Source of the DNA: Phytophthora colocasiae
Lineage: Eukaryota; Oomycota; Peronosporomycetes; Peronosporales; Peronosporaceae
DNA length: 64,000 nt
Direction: 5' to 3'
NCBI GenBank assembly: GCA_018806915.1
Contig: JAGKQI010000061.1
Location: 558,001 to 622,000 of the forward strand
Shown here: positions 29,458 through 40,785 of the stretch, in pieces
Numbering within the stretch: the first letter of the stretch is position 1
Layout: every line of letters begins with the position of its first letter
The notes under the pieces: generated by a model
Database searches by the model: none
Told to the model about the DNA's origin: nothing
What the model saw: only the letters and a program-made list of their open reading frames with translations
Program-made: the position numbers and the translations under genes

Positions 29458-32400
29458 ATGACAAGATGGAGATATGCCCGGTACACATGGGTTGGGCTGC
29501 TAGTTATGCTTTTGTTTGCGCTTGGAGCAATTGCCAAGCAATTGACGGTGCTTGTGCAGCCGCTGGTATCCGTTGCTGGGGAACCTCTTTCAGTGCAACC
29601 GGTTCTGGCACTAACCGACGATAGCGGCAACATTATCACTACTGAGAATAATGGCTCTGTGTCTGTAAGCATCGGCAACAACCCGTCTCGATTCGCAGTT
29701 GTCTACCCGCTTGGAAGCACTTTTGCATTTGAGAGCGGCATTGCGCGTTGTTCGGGGCTGTATATTAACGAGGCAAATGTGGCCTTTACGCTCGTATTTT
29801 CATCCTACTACCATGGGGTCCGAGCAGAAACGTCTTCTTTCGATGTCATCGTAGGTCCAAGGTACAGACTGGCAATTGTCACTGATATCAGTACGGCGTA
29901 TGGTGGCACACCGTTCTTGCCCCAACCAACAGCAGGAGTGGTGGATAAAGGAGGAAATCTCGTGACAACAGTAACGGAAGGCTCTGTGCGCATTGCGATC
30001 GAAGCTAACCCCATAGGTGGATTGCTGTTACCGGCGGCATATCTTAACGTGTCAATTGTCAGTGGTATTGCTCGATTTCGCGGGACGTTTATCGATGTCG
30101 CTGGATCACCGTACACAATGCGCTATACAACGGATTTAGTACTGACTGGCGGAAGCACGGTGGTCACAAATCCGTTTACCGTCGCGGCAGGTGTTTGCAA
30201 CAGACTTGAGTTCAATAGTACACCTGGAGAATCTACCGGTGGCAAAGCGTTCCTTACTCAGCCTGTGCTCAAACTTCTTGATTCAGGAGGAAATCTTTTA
30301 GAGGCAGACAGCTCAAGCAAGATTCGCGTGAGTATCGCTGCGAATCCGTCGCATGGAGGGCTCTCTCCAAAGGATGCACTCACAGTCACCGTGCAGAAGG
30401 GCGTGGCTGTTTTCCGCAGCCTAAAGATCGACAAAGCTGGAAATGGGTATTCGCTGCAATTCACGCTGTACACTAAAGTAGAAGGCAAGAATGCGTGGAA
30501 AAAGTCGGACATCTCTCAAGTTTCGAAGACTTTCGACGTGCTTAGGGGGGCTCCTGTCTCTCTATTGCTGCAGCGCAATCTTTCAGATGGTGTTCTAGAT
30601 GGCCAACCGAATGAGATACAGCCCGTGGTTGCGCTCTTGGATTCCGGTGGCAATGTGGTGTCATCGCTTGAGACAGGAACCGTCGCAGCTTCCGTGGTTT
30701 CAAGCGCCTCTGTGAGCTCCAGTATTGTTGTCGACACGTCTGATGCCCCTCTGCTAAAGGTTGTCAACGTCCGCGCATTGATTAACCCGTCCTATCCGAT
30801 GCCCTACGGTGTTGGTGCCCGTGTCTTCGTGCAAGTTACGTTCTCAGATGAAGTGGCAATGAAAGGTGCTCCAACACTGGAGTTAGCAACGTCTGTTAAT
30901 AATGTTGGACCCAACGGTAAGGCCGTGGCAGTCGCAACGACTACTGTATGGTCCAGTACGTATACTTTCGAGTATGACGTCGTGGCGACGGATGTCACTA
31001 CCGATCTGGAGTATGTCTCGACGATGGCTCTTTCGCTGAATGGAGGAACGATCACGGATCGAAATCGTAAGACTCCAATTCTTACCCTCCCAGATCTCGG
31101 TAGTGTAAACTCTCTCGCTGGGACCAGTGCTGTGGTGATTGACACGACAGCACCAACGATCACAGCCGTGTCATGTACAACCCCAGGAGACGGCGAATAC
31201 GGAACAGGGCAACTGATCTATTTGCTGGTTCAGTTTTCACAGCCAGTGTCAGTGTATGGTAGTCCGCTGTTACCCGTGGCTCTCACTGCGGTCGGCGGCG
31301 CCGGAGGGGCACGCAGCGCAGTATTTTCTAGTGGAAACAACACCAACATCTTGACCTTTGTGTACACCGTTCAGAGTGGGGACGCAACCACAAAACTTGA
31401 TGTGACAGCAAATATCAACGTCAACGGTGGATTCATCAAGCATTTCTCCCAACGTCCAACCACGGATGCTGTTGTGACAATGTCAACGGTCCCAAGCAAA
31501 CTTTCCAGTACAAGTAACATTGTTATTGACACTGCTATCCCTATCATTGATGCAACCGTGGGCGTGACCAGTGGCACTACAAATGGTATGTACGCCCCCG
31601 GTGACGAGATCAAGATCCTGGTTACTTTTACAAAGCCCGTAACAGTGACAGGATATCCACGTCTTTTTCTTGAGACTGGTCCTATTAAGCGTCCAGCGGG
31701 CTATTCGTCAGGCAGTGGCTCGAAGGTATTAATGTTTGTATATCGGGTTTCAGCTGGAGATACCGCAGGGAGTGGGTTTCTAAACTACCGTGATGATCAA
31801 GCACTTAGTCTGAATGGCGGCACCATCACACGCTTTCTCGCAGGCTCCACGACGACTTTTGGAGCTTCAGCGGTGTTAACATTGACAACCACTACCCTTG
31901 CAAGCAAGGACCTGGCGAACAATGCCCAATTGACCATCGATGGGCTCCCCCCTACTGTTACAAGGGTTTTTGTAGCATCGGCACCCTCTACAACTGTTAC
32001 ACGCGGCGACGAAGTTGTGATCGGTATTAGTTTCTCACAGCTCGTTATGTTGGATACGACGAAGGGCGCGCCAACGTTGCAAATGGATGTGGGAGACTAC
32101 AACCGTCAGGCCGTATACAAATCAGGGAATGGAAGTCAATCTTTAATTTTCGTTTACACCGTGAGCCTGGGAGACAGAGCCCCCGCTGGAGCAAATTACC
32201 GTTCAAGGTCAGCTCTACTACTGAATGGTGCAACCATCCGTCGAGCTTCCATGTCACCGACGTTGGATGCATTTTTGACGTTGCCAGATCCTCCATCGCT
32301 TAGCCCCCAGATTATCGTAGACCGGGCATGGGCATCAGTGACAAAAATCACGGGGTTGACGGCCGACGTTGCGACTGGGACGTACGGAACCAAGCAGGTT

Positions 32401-35400
32401 ATCACTTTGTCCCTCAAATTCTCCGAAGAGGTGGCTATTGCTGGAATAAAAGCTCCAGCCTTGAAGATCAGCACCGGCACTGCCGTGCTGTATGCTTCTG
32501 GTAGCTCCACTTCAACGCTAGTTTTTATCCACATTGTGCAAGATGGAGAAGCTACATCATGGCTGGACAAGTTCGATAACAATGCTGTTGTATGCGTTGC
32601 ACCAGACTGCCAAATCATCAACTACAACGCACAAGACGCAGATCTGTCGCTTACTGGCATCGCTCTAACGCCTGCGAATATTGTGATTGATACAAGTGCC
32701 CCACAAGTATTAAGTGTGTACGCACTTACGGTAGCCCCCATCGTTAATGATGGCTCATTCGTTGTTGGTGATGTGATTGAAATTGTGGTCAAAATGGATT
32801 TGGAAGTGTTTATCGACCCCCCACCCAGTGCATACCCAGACAAGGCACCACTGCTATTACTAAACACAGCCAAGGGTGGGAAACCAGTTCTGTGTCGAGG
32901 CTACTCGAACAATGACCGACATCTTCTGCTGTTTAAATATGTCGTTGAAAGCGGCGATGCGGCAACTGATTTCAAGTACATCGATCAAAACGCTTTAACT
33001 CTGAATAGTGGCCAATCGACCATTAAACGGTTCTCAACTACGCCCACTACAGATGCAATACTCACACTTCCTGCACCAGTACCTCTTGGAGTGTCGTTAA
33101 ATGTGGACGGACGCAAAATCCCTACCGTCCTGAAGGTGTCATCACCAACCGCAAATGGGCTCTATCGATGTGGTGACCAAATCGATTTGACGGTGACTTT
33201 CAGCTTACATGTCATCGTGAAAGGGTCTCCCTTCATCTGGTTGGATATGGGTGCAGCCTCACGCAAAGCGCTATACACCAGTGGCAATGCCACCAAGGAA
33301 CTCACATTCACATACACGGTCCAGGAAGGAGATTACTCTGTGGACATGGAATATATTGACCACCACTCCCTTGACTCGACCACTCCTGTAAACGACACGA
33401 CCCCGACTGCTATCCTGCATCTGTCTACAAACCCAACAACAGTGGCAGATGTCAACCTTCCATATCCGTCCACTCAAGGCAGTCTCAGCTATAACAAGAA
33501 CCTTCAAGTGAATGGCCGGAAACCCAGCATTGTGTCGACCCGCTTTGTCTCTGGTGATGGTCTCTACAAATTCTCTGATACCGTGGTAATGGAAGTGGAG
33601 TTTAGTGCTTGCGTTGTGATTGATCGAGGTCCGTTGGGATCTCAAGGTCCTACGCCAAGGCTACGCTTCCAGCCTAGTCCAGTATCATCGTTTTCAACTT
33701 CGGCAGCTACTACGATAACGCGATATGGAGTTTATGTGGGTGGCAGTCCCGGGACGACACTACGATTTCAGTACATGATTAAAACAGGGGACACCGCGTT
33801 GGATCTGGATTATGCCGATACGACAGCGTTGGAACTTAACGGTGCTCGTATTCTAACGTGTACCGCTAACGCGAATGTATCCCCAACGCAAAGTGTTGAT
33901 CTGCATTTAAATCCACCTGGAGGACGACTACTTGGTGCTACAGTTAAGCCTATTATCTTTGGGGTAGCCACTTTCGTGGACCTTGTGGTGGATCGACTTG
34001 GATTTGATTACCGGGTCAAGTTTAGTACGTTGTACGACCAAACGCTGCTGGAAACTAGTGCAAATTTCGACGTCCTATCCTCTGCTGTTTACGGACTACG
34101 TAGTTCGCCCTATGCCAGCGGCGATCAGTTGGGTGCTAGTGTTGATGTCGATGGTGACACACTCGTGTTTGGAGGCCCTGGTGCCAGTCAACCTGTTGCG
34201 GCAGTTCAAATTGTGACGGCTCTAGGTGACGCAGCGACCTATGTGAATGAAATTCAAGTTCTTCAGACTAGTGCACAACAACAACCAGCAGTGCAAGTAC
34301 TAACCAGTACGGCTGCCCCAGGGGAATCTATCGGCGGCTTTTTCTACCTGAAACTTGGCTTTGTTGGACCCACGCGCCGACTAGCGTACAATACGGATCC
34401 GATTCAAATGAGTGTTGCGCTAGAGATGGACTTGGGCTTTGGTCTTCAGACTATCAGCGTGACACGGGAACCAAACACGTATTGTGCCTGCAGTAATGGG
34501 TATGTATGGTTCATCACGTTCCTGTATGCTGAAGGACCCCTTGAAACACTCACAGTGGTCAGCAGTCAATTAACAGGACGACAAGCATCTATTGGCGATG
34601 GAAGAGGAGGACTAGCAGCGGTGGTTTCTGTCCCATCCACAACATTAGGCGGCACTATGTCGCTACAACTCGGCAATTCTTTCGCAACCATCAAGTATGA
34701 CGCGGATGAAGCGGAGCTAATGACCATCTTGACGCGGGAGCTGTCCCTGAATATCTGGAGTGTGTCGCGATCTTCGCCTAGCCCGATGGGTGCCTACACG
34801 TGGAGCATTACGTTTACAGCAAGCGGTACGCTCTACGACGTGCCTCAGCTCTTGCCTCACGGTGTGCTGCTGACTGGAAATGGCGCGGCTGTGACTGTAC
34901 GAACGGAGCGGGACGGACAGGGACGCTTGTCTGGTTTTTTCAGGCTTCGGTTCCGCACTGATATCTTCCCAAATGACGAGACAGCTGATATCCCGGTTGG
35001 TGCAAGTGGCCACGATCTTGAGGTCGCTCTGGAGAACCTGGTGTCAGTGAATGACGTCACGGTAGATCGCACGACAGCAATGAACGCCTACGGTGGATAC
35101 TCGTGGACCATCACGTTTGTGCAAGTTAACACCAAGAACGACTACGGCCCCATAGTTGATACGTCAGGCAATCTACCAGCACTTGTACCTGTCATTACGA
35201 AGCTGAAAGGTACAAATGCGCGCGTTGCCATTCAAGTTGGCGGGTATCAGCCGTCTTCACTGACCTCTGATGGCTTAGGCACAAATGCTGGTCTACCGGG
35301 CGGGTCAGCTGGCATGGTAGCAGTATTCATTCGAGGTAACAACGACTGGAAGCAACAAGGCAGCACCATTGAAGGACATGATACACATGGCGGTGATTTA

Positions 35401-38400
35401 TTTGGCTCCAGTGTTAGTCTGCAAGGTAACACGTTACTCGTTGGAGCTCCTGCTGCCGCGATCTTTGGTGACTTTGAGCAGCAGTCGCTTTTGTGTGACG
35501 CCGACGGGGGATATTTTCGATTTCTTTTAAATGGGAAAGCATCGAATCCAGTTGCTTTTGACGCGAACATACAAGATCTACAGTCGGCCATCGCTGCGGT
35601 GATGTCGGTAGATTACGGCGAGGTTCAAATCGACACTTCGTTCAACACTTTGTGTGCGGGAGTCGAGATTAAACTTACGTTACGGGCAGGGGACCATGGA
35701 GACGATTTTGGCAACATCCCTGACCTGGTCGTTGACTCGAGCATGTTGACAAAAGGTTCTGGGCCTGGAACTGCTCAAATGCACGAATACTTGGCTGGTA
35801 CATTTCGTAATGATGGGCCCAGCGCCAAAGGTCTGCAATGTGGTGCCGCCTACATCTTCACACGGGATAAAATCCTCAAAACGTGGTCAGAGTTCACGAA
35901 ATTTGCTCCTCCAGCTGATCAAATTGCGACCTCGCGTGAATTCGGTGCAGCAGTTGCACTCTCGGATCCATTTGCTGTTGTGGGGGCACCTGGAGCTTTT
36001 GATGAACAAGGCCGTGTGTTCGTTTATCAATTCAATGGAGTGGATACGTGGCTTCTCTTCCAGACCCTCAGTGCTGCGCCCAATGTGATGACAAGCGGCG
36101 ATCGATTTGGAGAATCCGTGGCCATTTCAGGGACTGTATCTACAACCATAGTAGTTGGGGCCCCAGGATATGCCTCAAACGCCGGTGCTGTGTTTGTGTT
36201 TGACCTTGTTGGCGGCTATTTCCTGAGCAGGCAGCTGTTAGTGACGGTGACTGCAGATATGGTCTCAGGGGATTGCTTTGGAAATGCGGTAGCTCTGGAC
36301 ATGGTTTCCACATACACATTAGTTGTTGGTGCTCACAGACATGCACATCTCAGCGATGGAGCTGTCAGTGGAACAGACAGTGGTGCAGCGCTCGTATTTG
36401 TTCGACGCAGTAGCAACGACATTCTCTTCGTTCTCCAACAAGTTCTCTACGGTACAGATACTCGTGCGTTCGACCGGTTTGGAATTAGCGTTGCTGTTGC
36501 GAAAGATACAGTCATAGTTGGTGCCCACGAGCTATACAGGGGTGAGCGCACAATTCGAAAGGCAGTGCAATCTATCGTTGCTAGTGTACTACGTAGTTCC
36601 ACTACGGCCACCATTGCTGGCGGGTCATTCACGCTGAGTTTTCTGCGTTCTAACGCCGGAGAAGATCCCACGAAGGTAACAACGGCAAGGCGACTGGAAA
36701 CAAGGCCGATAGCATTTGACATCAGCCCACCAGGGCTCCAGGCAATTCTGGAAACGGACTTTAAGCTGACCAATGTCGTTGTGAATCGAGAGGGACCCAG
36801 CGCGTCACAGGGCTACGCATGGTACGTCACTTTTGCTGGAAGTTCGGGCGAAGTGCCGCTCCTAGAAGTGGACGACAGAAAACTCAAAGGTGGCGAAGTG
36901 ACTGTAAAGTGGGTAAATCGTCTGGCACCGGTTCTTCGTGGCAATGCATACATTTTCACCCGTGATTCAAGCGGGAGATGGACCGAGCAGGCGTCATTTT
37001 TCCCTCGAGGGAAACAGTATTTCTCTTGGTTCGGATCTGCTGTTGCCGTTGACAAACGTACCGCAGCTATTGGAGCTCCGAACCGGGACACATACGTCTC
37101 AGGAACAAATTCAGGAGGTGGTTTTGCGGCTGATCTTGGGATTATCTCTCTGCGTTTCTCGTCCAAGATATATACCGTGCTCGAAGGTGACAGTCTTGAT
37201 GTGACGGTCGAGCGCTGTAGCCGTTTCGGAGGCTTTTGTGCGGTGGATGTGTATGTTGCTCCTCAACTTTACATCAATTACGACACAGGCGACGCTTTCT
37301 CTGACCGGCAGTCCACATCCACGTACGTCTCCTATATTCCTCATATCGGGCCATACAGAAAGCTTTCGAGCCTTAACGCTGCTGGAAGAGAAGGCTCAAC
37401 TTCAGTATTCTTTGCGAAGGATGTCATGGGTCAAGAGCCGTTCCCACAGGTAGGCGCCGGGCGATGGCTTACAGCGAACTCTGTTGGGACGGCTAATGGT
37501 CGGGACCAGTTTTACGGCAGTAGCGAGCGTCGGTCTCTCTGGGTTGATGCAGTATTTGACTATGCTGGCACGTCGGACTATTCATCCAGCTCTGGAGAAC
37601 TCTTTTTTGACGGTGTGGACGACCTGATGCATACGTTTACCGTACAAACGACAAGTGACTACGTAGTGGAGAACCCTGATGAGACTGTGATGATGCGCTT
37701 ATCACTGCCTGGTATCTGGCCTAGCGTCACTGGAGATCTTTGGTCGACGCTTGTAATCAAAGACAATGGCGACGGTGGAAGTGGGGCACGCTCCTATTTG
37801 TCTCACTTGAATCCAGATCCGTCTTTGATTCAGGTTCAATGCGACTACAGCAAGTCAGTTAGCATTTTTAACGCTGGGAATGTTGCTGCTGTCGGAGCAC
37901 CTTTGGAGAACGCAAATACCGGTGTTAAATGCGGAGCCGTGCACTTCTTCGTGCGTCGTAGTGGCTTTTGGGAGCGGGACGCCACCGTTTTCCCTTCTGA
38001 TTGCTCCCCAGACATGAGGTTTGGCACTTCTGTGGCGCTTGATGGGAGTCTCGGCCCAGTTCGTGCTATCGTTGGAGCTCCTGGGGCTGATGCGGCTTAC
38101 ATTTACATTTACAATAGGGAAGGCTTGACCCCAGCAGTTCGATGGCAACAGGAGACTCGACTTGATGAACCTTCAGCAGCAACGGACGATATCAATCATA
38201 ACTATGGAGGCCCAAACGCTGTGACAATATATGGGGATATAGCAGTCGTTGGTGCGTCCGGCCTGGAGAGTGTTTATGTCTACCATCGACGTGTAGATGG
38301 CGTGTGGACGCTTATATCGACGCTACGTGCCAGTGACCGGGTGCAATTCCGAATACTGGAACGCACTGTGGAACAATCTTACGCATTTGGGCACGCGCTG

Positions 38401-40785
38401 GATATGGATAAGCGGACAATTATTGTGGGCGCTCCGTTCTCGGATGCAGGAACTTTTACGCCTCAGCAATACCACAGCGCAAATTTCGATCGTCGGTTCT
38501 TCGCCAAAGGGTCAGCCTACATCTTCCATCTCCAGGCACAAGAGCAAAGAATTATGCTCCGGACAAGTAATCCGCTTACGAGTGGATCATTCCGCTTAAC
38601 AGCAACTCGACGAGGTATTACAGGTATAACACGGGCTATCAGCTACAGCGCCACTGCTGCTGACGTCAAGGCGGCACTTGAAGGCACCAATGGTCAAGAT
38701 GGCGATGGATCGACTATTGAGGCTTTAGGGTTTCGTCTTCTCGAAGTTGGTCGTACTGGTTCGATCGATCAAGGTTTCACGTGGAGTGTGACGTTCATTG
38801 GAGAAATCATGACGGTGCCAGTGATGATCGCTTCATGGTTGGACTATGGTTGCCCCACATGTAAAATTTTCAGCAGTAGCTTCATCGCTGACCCAAGCCG
38901 CCAGATCCTGATTTCAGAAACCCTTGCTATCGGCAGCGGATGGCAGCAGCAAACTCGAGTGACGGCCCCGGACGGCAACGCTGGAGACCAGTTTGGTATT
39001 AGTGTTGGGATTAGTGGGGAGCAGGCGATCGTAGGGGCTGCTGGTTCCAGTGCGCTCACTACAACGACGTGGAATTTTGAGACTGGAGACCTGACAGGTT
39101 GGCTGACTACAGGCACAGCTTTCGACCAACAACCCACTTTCGGAGATAATAGCTACGGTCGGATCAATACTTATCGCCCAGTTCCATTCGTAGGAGCTTC
39201 TCCCCCAGGTCAACGCGCCAACCACGAAGGCCGCTACTGGGTGGGCACATTTGAGGCTCGTCCTGGAGCAGGAAAAGCTATGACAGCGGCTCAAGTGGCA
39301 GCTCAAATGTGCTCTTTCGCTAATGACGAGTTGTGTCGTGCGCCAAACTACAAGCTACCGAGCGCTAGTGTCTCGATGGGCACCAGTCAAGGGGATGGTC
39401 CGCAAGGAACCCTGACTTCCCTACCTTTTACAATTGAGGGGCAATGGATGTCGTTTCGTGTTGGAGGAGGTTGCGATGTTCGAGTGGTGTATGTGGAGCT
39501 CTTGATTGATGGTCAACCCGCAGCAGTTCCAGAGTCGGTGGCTGCTGAACAAGTCGCAGTTGAAGTCACATCAGATGGTACTACCAGTTCCTCATCGAAT
39601 ACGGTTCGACCAGTGACGGCCACATCAAAACTTCGCGCTACTGGCCGATGCCGAGAAACGATGCAAAAAACTACCTGGGACTTGAGCGCTTTCCGGAACC
39701 GAACAGCTCAGATTCGAGTGGTGGATGCATCGAGCAACCCTGTTTGGGGTCACATTAATTTCGACGACGTGCGCTTTTCATGGGGAGCTACACGTGTGGC
39801 TCAAACGTCGACGTCGAAAGCTGGTGCTGCTTACACATTTCGTCGTCGCGCACCAGGAACTCAATTCCCCACTGCCAAATGTGAAGGAGTGAATCGACGG
39901 ACATGTGAATGGGAGTTCCAAGCACGCCTAGCTGCCAGTGATAAACGAAGTGAAGACCTGTTCGGATCCAGCGTGGCGGTTGACGACGTACTGGGTGTCG
40001 CAGTAGTGGCTGCACCTGGCCAGCGTGGAATCGACGCTAACAACACGATCGATCGTTTATTGATTGATGGTCTTGACGTGAAGAAGGAAGGACTCACCGC
40101 GATGGAGGAAGTGGGGAGTCTGTACGTGTTCCGACGGTCCGACGAAATTCGCGATGGTGCTGGTGTATTGCTCCGCACGCCCAAATGGACGTCCAAAGAG
40201 GTGCTGAAGATGCAGTATCCACAGAAACAGCGCCAATCTCACTATGGAGCAGCACTCGACTTGGATGGCAGTGATTTGATTGTTGGTGCGCCAGGAATAT
40301 CGATCTCCCCAGTGTTGCCACAATCTGGTCGAGCTTTTGCGTACGATTTGGACGTTGCTGGTGTCAAGTTCACTAATCCGTGGTTCTCATGTATCGAAAG
40401 CAATGCCGACGGTCTGGTGGGGTTAACACTTTCGCGCTCATCAGCTACTAGCAACTTAACTCGAGCCCTCACTATTGGCTATGCTACTGAAGACCGCTCA
40501 GCTATTGGGGTGGACGCGTCGAAGTTTGCAGCCTGTATGAAAGTGCCATCAACCCAACGCAAGGACTGCGGAGATTACCAGCAGACTGTGGGTGAAGTGA
40601 CGTTTGCTGCCGGAGAGACTTCCAAATTGGTGACCGTCCCAGTGATGGAGGACAATTGCTTAGAGCAGTGGGAGGAACATTTCGTTGTTCGGCTGCACGT
40701 CCCTGGTGGGGAGCCATTACTGGGCGAGGATTTTATCGCCCGAGTGCGAATCGACGACGACGACTTCAACAGCGAGACATGTTGA
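29458..40785 (+). CDS. Giant secreted FG-GAP/Calx-beta repeat protein, ~3775 residues
   Basis: This is a single uninterrupted frame; ATG 29458 is chosen because it begins a clean signal peptide (GLLVMLLFALGAIA). Residues ~30-420 have four filamin-like sandwich repeats recognised by QPVLALLDSGGNLV-like motifs. Residues ~420-1540 have about eight Ig-like repeats, each with a VVIDTTAPTI-type strand, a TFSDEV strand and an LSLNGGTI strand. From ~1550 on there are at least thirteen FG-GAP blades (GDQFGISVGISGEQAIVGA-type), as in integrin alpha propellers, interleaved with GYxWxVTF sandwich units. Calx-beta-like units are near 37140-37700 and at the C-terminus. No transmembrane helix or GPI signal ends the protein. 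It is probably a wall, cyst-coat or adhesive matrix protein. Confidence 0.85.
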   Translation: MTRWRYARYTWVGLLVMLLFALGAIAKQLTVLVQPLVSVAGEPLSVQPVLALTDDSGNIITTENNGSVSVSIGNNPSRFAVVYPLGSTFAFESGIARCSGLYINEANVAFTLVFSSYYHGVRAETSSFDVIVGPRYRLAIVTDISTAYGGTPFLPQPTAGVVDKGGNLVTTVTEGSVRIAIEANPIGGLLLPAAYLNVSIVSGIARFRGTFIDVAGSPYTMRYTTDLVLTGGSTVVTNPFTVAAGVCNRLEFNSTPGESTGGKAFLTQPVLKLLDSGGNLLEADSSSKIRVSIAANPSHGGLSPKDALTVTVQKGVAVFRSLKIDKAGNGYSLQFTLYTKVEGKNAWKKSDISQVSKTFDVLRGAPVSLLLQRNLSDGVLDGQPNEIQPVVALLDSGGNVVSSLETGTVAASVVSSASVSSSIVVDTSDAPLLKVVNVRALINPSYPMPYGVGARVFVQVTFSDEVAMKGAPTLELATSVNNVGPNGKAVAVATTTVWSSTYTFEYDVVATDVTTDLEYVSTMALSLNGGTITDRNRKTPILTLPDLGSVNSLAGTSAVVIDTTAPTITAVSCTTPGDGEYGTGQLIYLLVQFSQPVSVYGSPLLPVALTAVGGAGGARSAVFSSGNNTNILTFVYTVQSGDATTKLDVTANINVNGGFIKHFSQRPTTDAVVTMSTVPSKLSSTSNIVIDTAIPIIDATVGVTSGTTNGMYAPGDEIKILVTFTKPVTVTGYPRLFLETGPIKRPAGYSSGSGSKVLMFVYRVSAGDTAGSGFLNYRDDQALSLNGGTITRFLAGSTTTFGASAVLTLTTTTLASKDLANNAQLTIDGLPPTVTRVFVASAPSTTVTRGDEVVIGISFSQLVMLDTTKGAPTLQMDVGDYNRQAVYKSGNGSQSLIFVYTVSLGDRAPAGANYRSRSALLLNGATIRRASMSPTLDAFLTLPDPPSLSPQIIVDRAWASVTKITGLTADVATGTYGTKQVITLSLKFSEEVAIAGIKAPALKISTGTAVLYASGSSTSTLVFIHIVQDGEATSWLDKFDNNAVVCVAPDCQIINYNAQDADLSLTGIALTPANIVIDTSAPQVLSVYALTVAPIVNDGSFVVGDVIEIVVKMDLEVFIDPPPSAYPDKAPLLLLNTAKGGKPVLCRGYSNNDRHLLLFKYVVESGDAATDFKYIDQNALTLNSGQSTIKRFSTTPTTDAILTLPAPVPLGVSLNVDGRKIPTVLKVSSPTANGLYRCGDQIDLTVTFSLHVIVKGSPFIWLDMGAASRKALYTSGNATKELTFTYTVQEGDYSVDMEYIDHHSLDSTTPVNDTTPTAILHLSTNPTTVADVNLPYPSTQGSLSYNKNLQVNGRKPSIVSTRFVSGDGLYKFSDTVVMEVEFSACVVIDRGPLGSQGPTPRLRFQPSPVSSFSTSAATTITRYGVYVGGSPGTTLRFQYMIKTGDTALDLDYADTTALELNGARILTCTANANVSPTQSVDLHLNPPGGRLLGATVKPIIFGVATFVDLVVDRLGFDYRVKFSTLYDQTLLETSANFDVLSSAVYGLRSSPYASGDQLGASVDVDGDTLVFGGPGASQPVAAVQIVTALGDAATYVNEIQVLQTSAQQQPAVQVLTSTAAPGESIGGFFYLKLGFVGPTRRLAYNTDPIQMSVALEMDLGFGLQTISVTREPNTYCACSNGYVWFITFLYAEGPLETLTVVSSQLTGRQASIGDGRGGLAAVVSVPSTTLGGTMSLQLGNSFATIKYDADEAELMTILTRELSLNIWSVSRSSPSPMGAYTWSITFTASGTLYDVPQLLPHGVLLTGNGAAVTVRTERDGQGRLSGFFRLRFRTDIFPNDETADIPVGASGHDLEVALENLVSVNDVTVDRTTAMNAYGGYSWTITFVQVNTKNDYGPIVDTSGNLPALVPVITKLKGTNARVAIQVGGYQPSSLTSDGLGTNAGLPGGSAGMVAVFIRGNNDWKQQGSTIEGHDTHGGDLFGSSVSLQGNTLLVGAPAAAIFGDFEQQSLLCDADGGYFRFLLNGKASNPVAFDANIQDLQSAIAAVMSVDYGEVQIDTSFNTLCAGVEIKLTLRAGDHGDDFGNIPDLVVDSSMLTKGSGPGTAQMHEYLAGTFRNDGPSAKGLQCGAAYIFTRDKILKTWSEFTKFAPPADQIATSREFGAAVALSDPFAVVGAPGAFDEQGRVFVYQFNGVDTWLLFQTLSAAPNVMTSGDRFGESVAISGTVSTTIVVGAPGYASNAGAVFVFDLVGGYFLSRQLLVTVTADMVSGDCFGNAVALDMVSTYTLVVGAHRHAHLSDGAVSGTDSGAALVFVRRSSNDILFVLQQVLYGTDTRAFDRFGISVAVAKDTVIVGAHELYRGERTIRKAVQSIVASVLRSSTTATIAGGSFTLSFLRSNAGEDPTKVTTARRLETRPIAFDISPPGLQAILETDFKLTNVVVNREGPSASQGYAWYVTFAGSSGEVPLLEVDDRKLKGGEVTVKWVNRLAPVLRGNAYIFTRDSSGRWTEQASFFPRGKQYFSWFGSAVAVDKRTAAIGAPNRDTYVSGTNSGGGFAADLGIISLRFSSKIYTVLEGDSLDVTVERCSRFGGFCAVDVYVAPQLYINYDTGDAFSDRQSTSTYVSYIPHIGPYRKLSSLNAAGREGSTSVFFAKDVMGQEPFPQVGAGRWLTANSVGTANGRDQFYGSSERRSLWVDAVFDYAGTSDYSSSSGELFFDGVDDLMHTFTVQTTSDYVVENPDETVMMRLSLPGIWPSVTGDLWSTLVIKDNGDGGSGARSYLSHLNPDPSLIQVQCDYSKSVSIFNAGNVAAVGAPLENANTGVKCGAVHFFVRRSGFWERDATVFPSDCSPDMRFGTSVALDGSLGPVRAIVGAPGADAAYIYIYNREGLTPAVRWQQETRLDEPSAATDDINHNYGGPNAVTIYGDIAVVGASGLESVYVYHRRVDGVWTLISTLRASDRVQFRILERTVEQSYAFGHALDMDKRTIIVGAPFSDAGTFTPQQYHSANFDRRFFAKGSAYIFHLQAQEQRIMLRTSNPLTSGSFRLTATRRGITGITRAISYSATAADVKAALEGTNGQDGDGSTIEALGFRLLEVGRTGSIDQGFTWSVTFIGEIMTVPVMIASWLDYGCPTCKIFSSSFIADPSRQILISETLAIGSGWQQQTRVTAPDGNAGDQFGISVGISGEQAIVGAAGSSALTTTTWNFETGDLTGWLTTGTAFDQQPTFGDNSYGRINTYRPVPFVGASPPGQRANHEGRYWVGTFEARPGAGKAMTAAQVAAQMCSFANDELCRAPNYKLPSASVSMGTSQGDGPQGTLTSLPFTIEGQWMSFRVGGGCDVRVVYVELLIDGQPAAVPESVAAEQVAVEVTSDGTTSSSSNTVRPVTATSKLRATGRCRETMQKTTWDLSAFRNRTAQIRVVDASSNPVWGHINFDDVRFSWGATRVAQTSTSKAGAAYTFRRRAPGTQFPTAKCEGVNRRTCEWEFQARLAASDKRSEDLFGSSVAVDDVLGVAVVAAPGQRGIDANNTIDRLLIDGLDVKKEGLTAMEEVGSLYVFRRSDEIRDGAGVLLRTPKWTSKEVLKMQYPQKQRQSHYGAALDLDGSDLIVGAPGISISPVLPQSGRAFAYDLDVAGVKFTNPWFSCIESNADGLVGLTLSRSSATSNLTRALTIGYATEDRSAIGVDASKFAACMKVPSTQRKDCGDYQQTVGEVTFAAGETSKLVTVPVMEDNCLEQWEEHFVVRLHVPGGEPLLGEDFIARVRIDDDDFNSETC

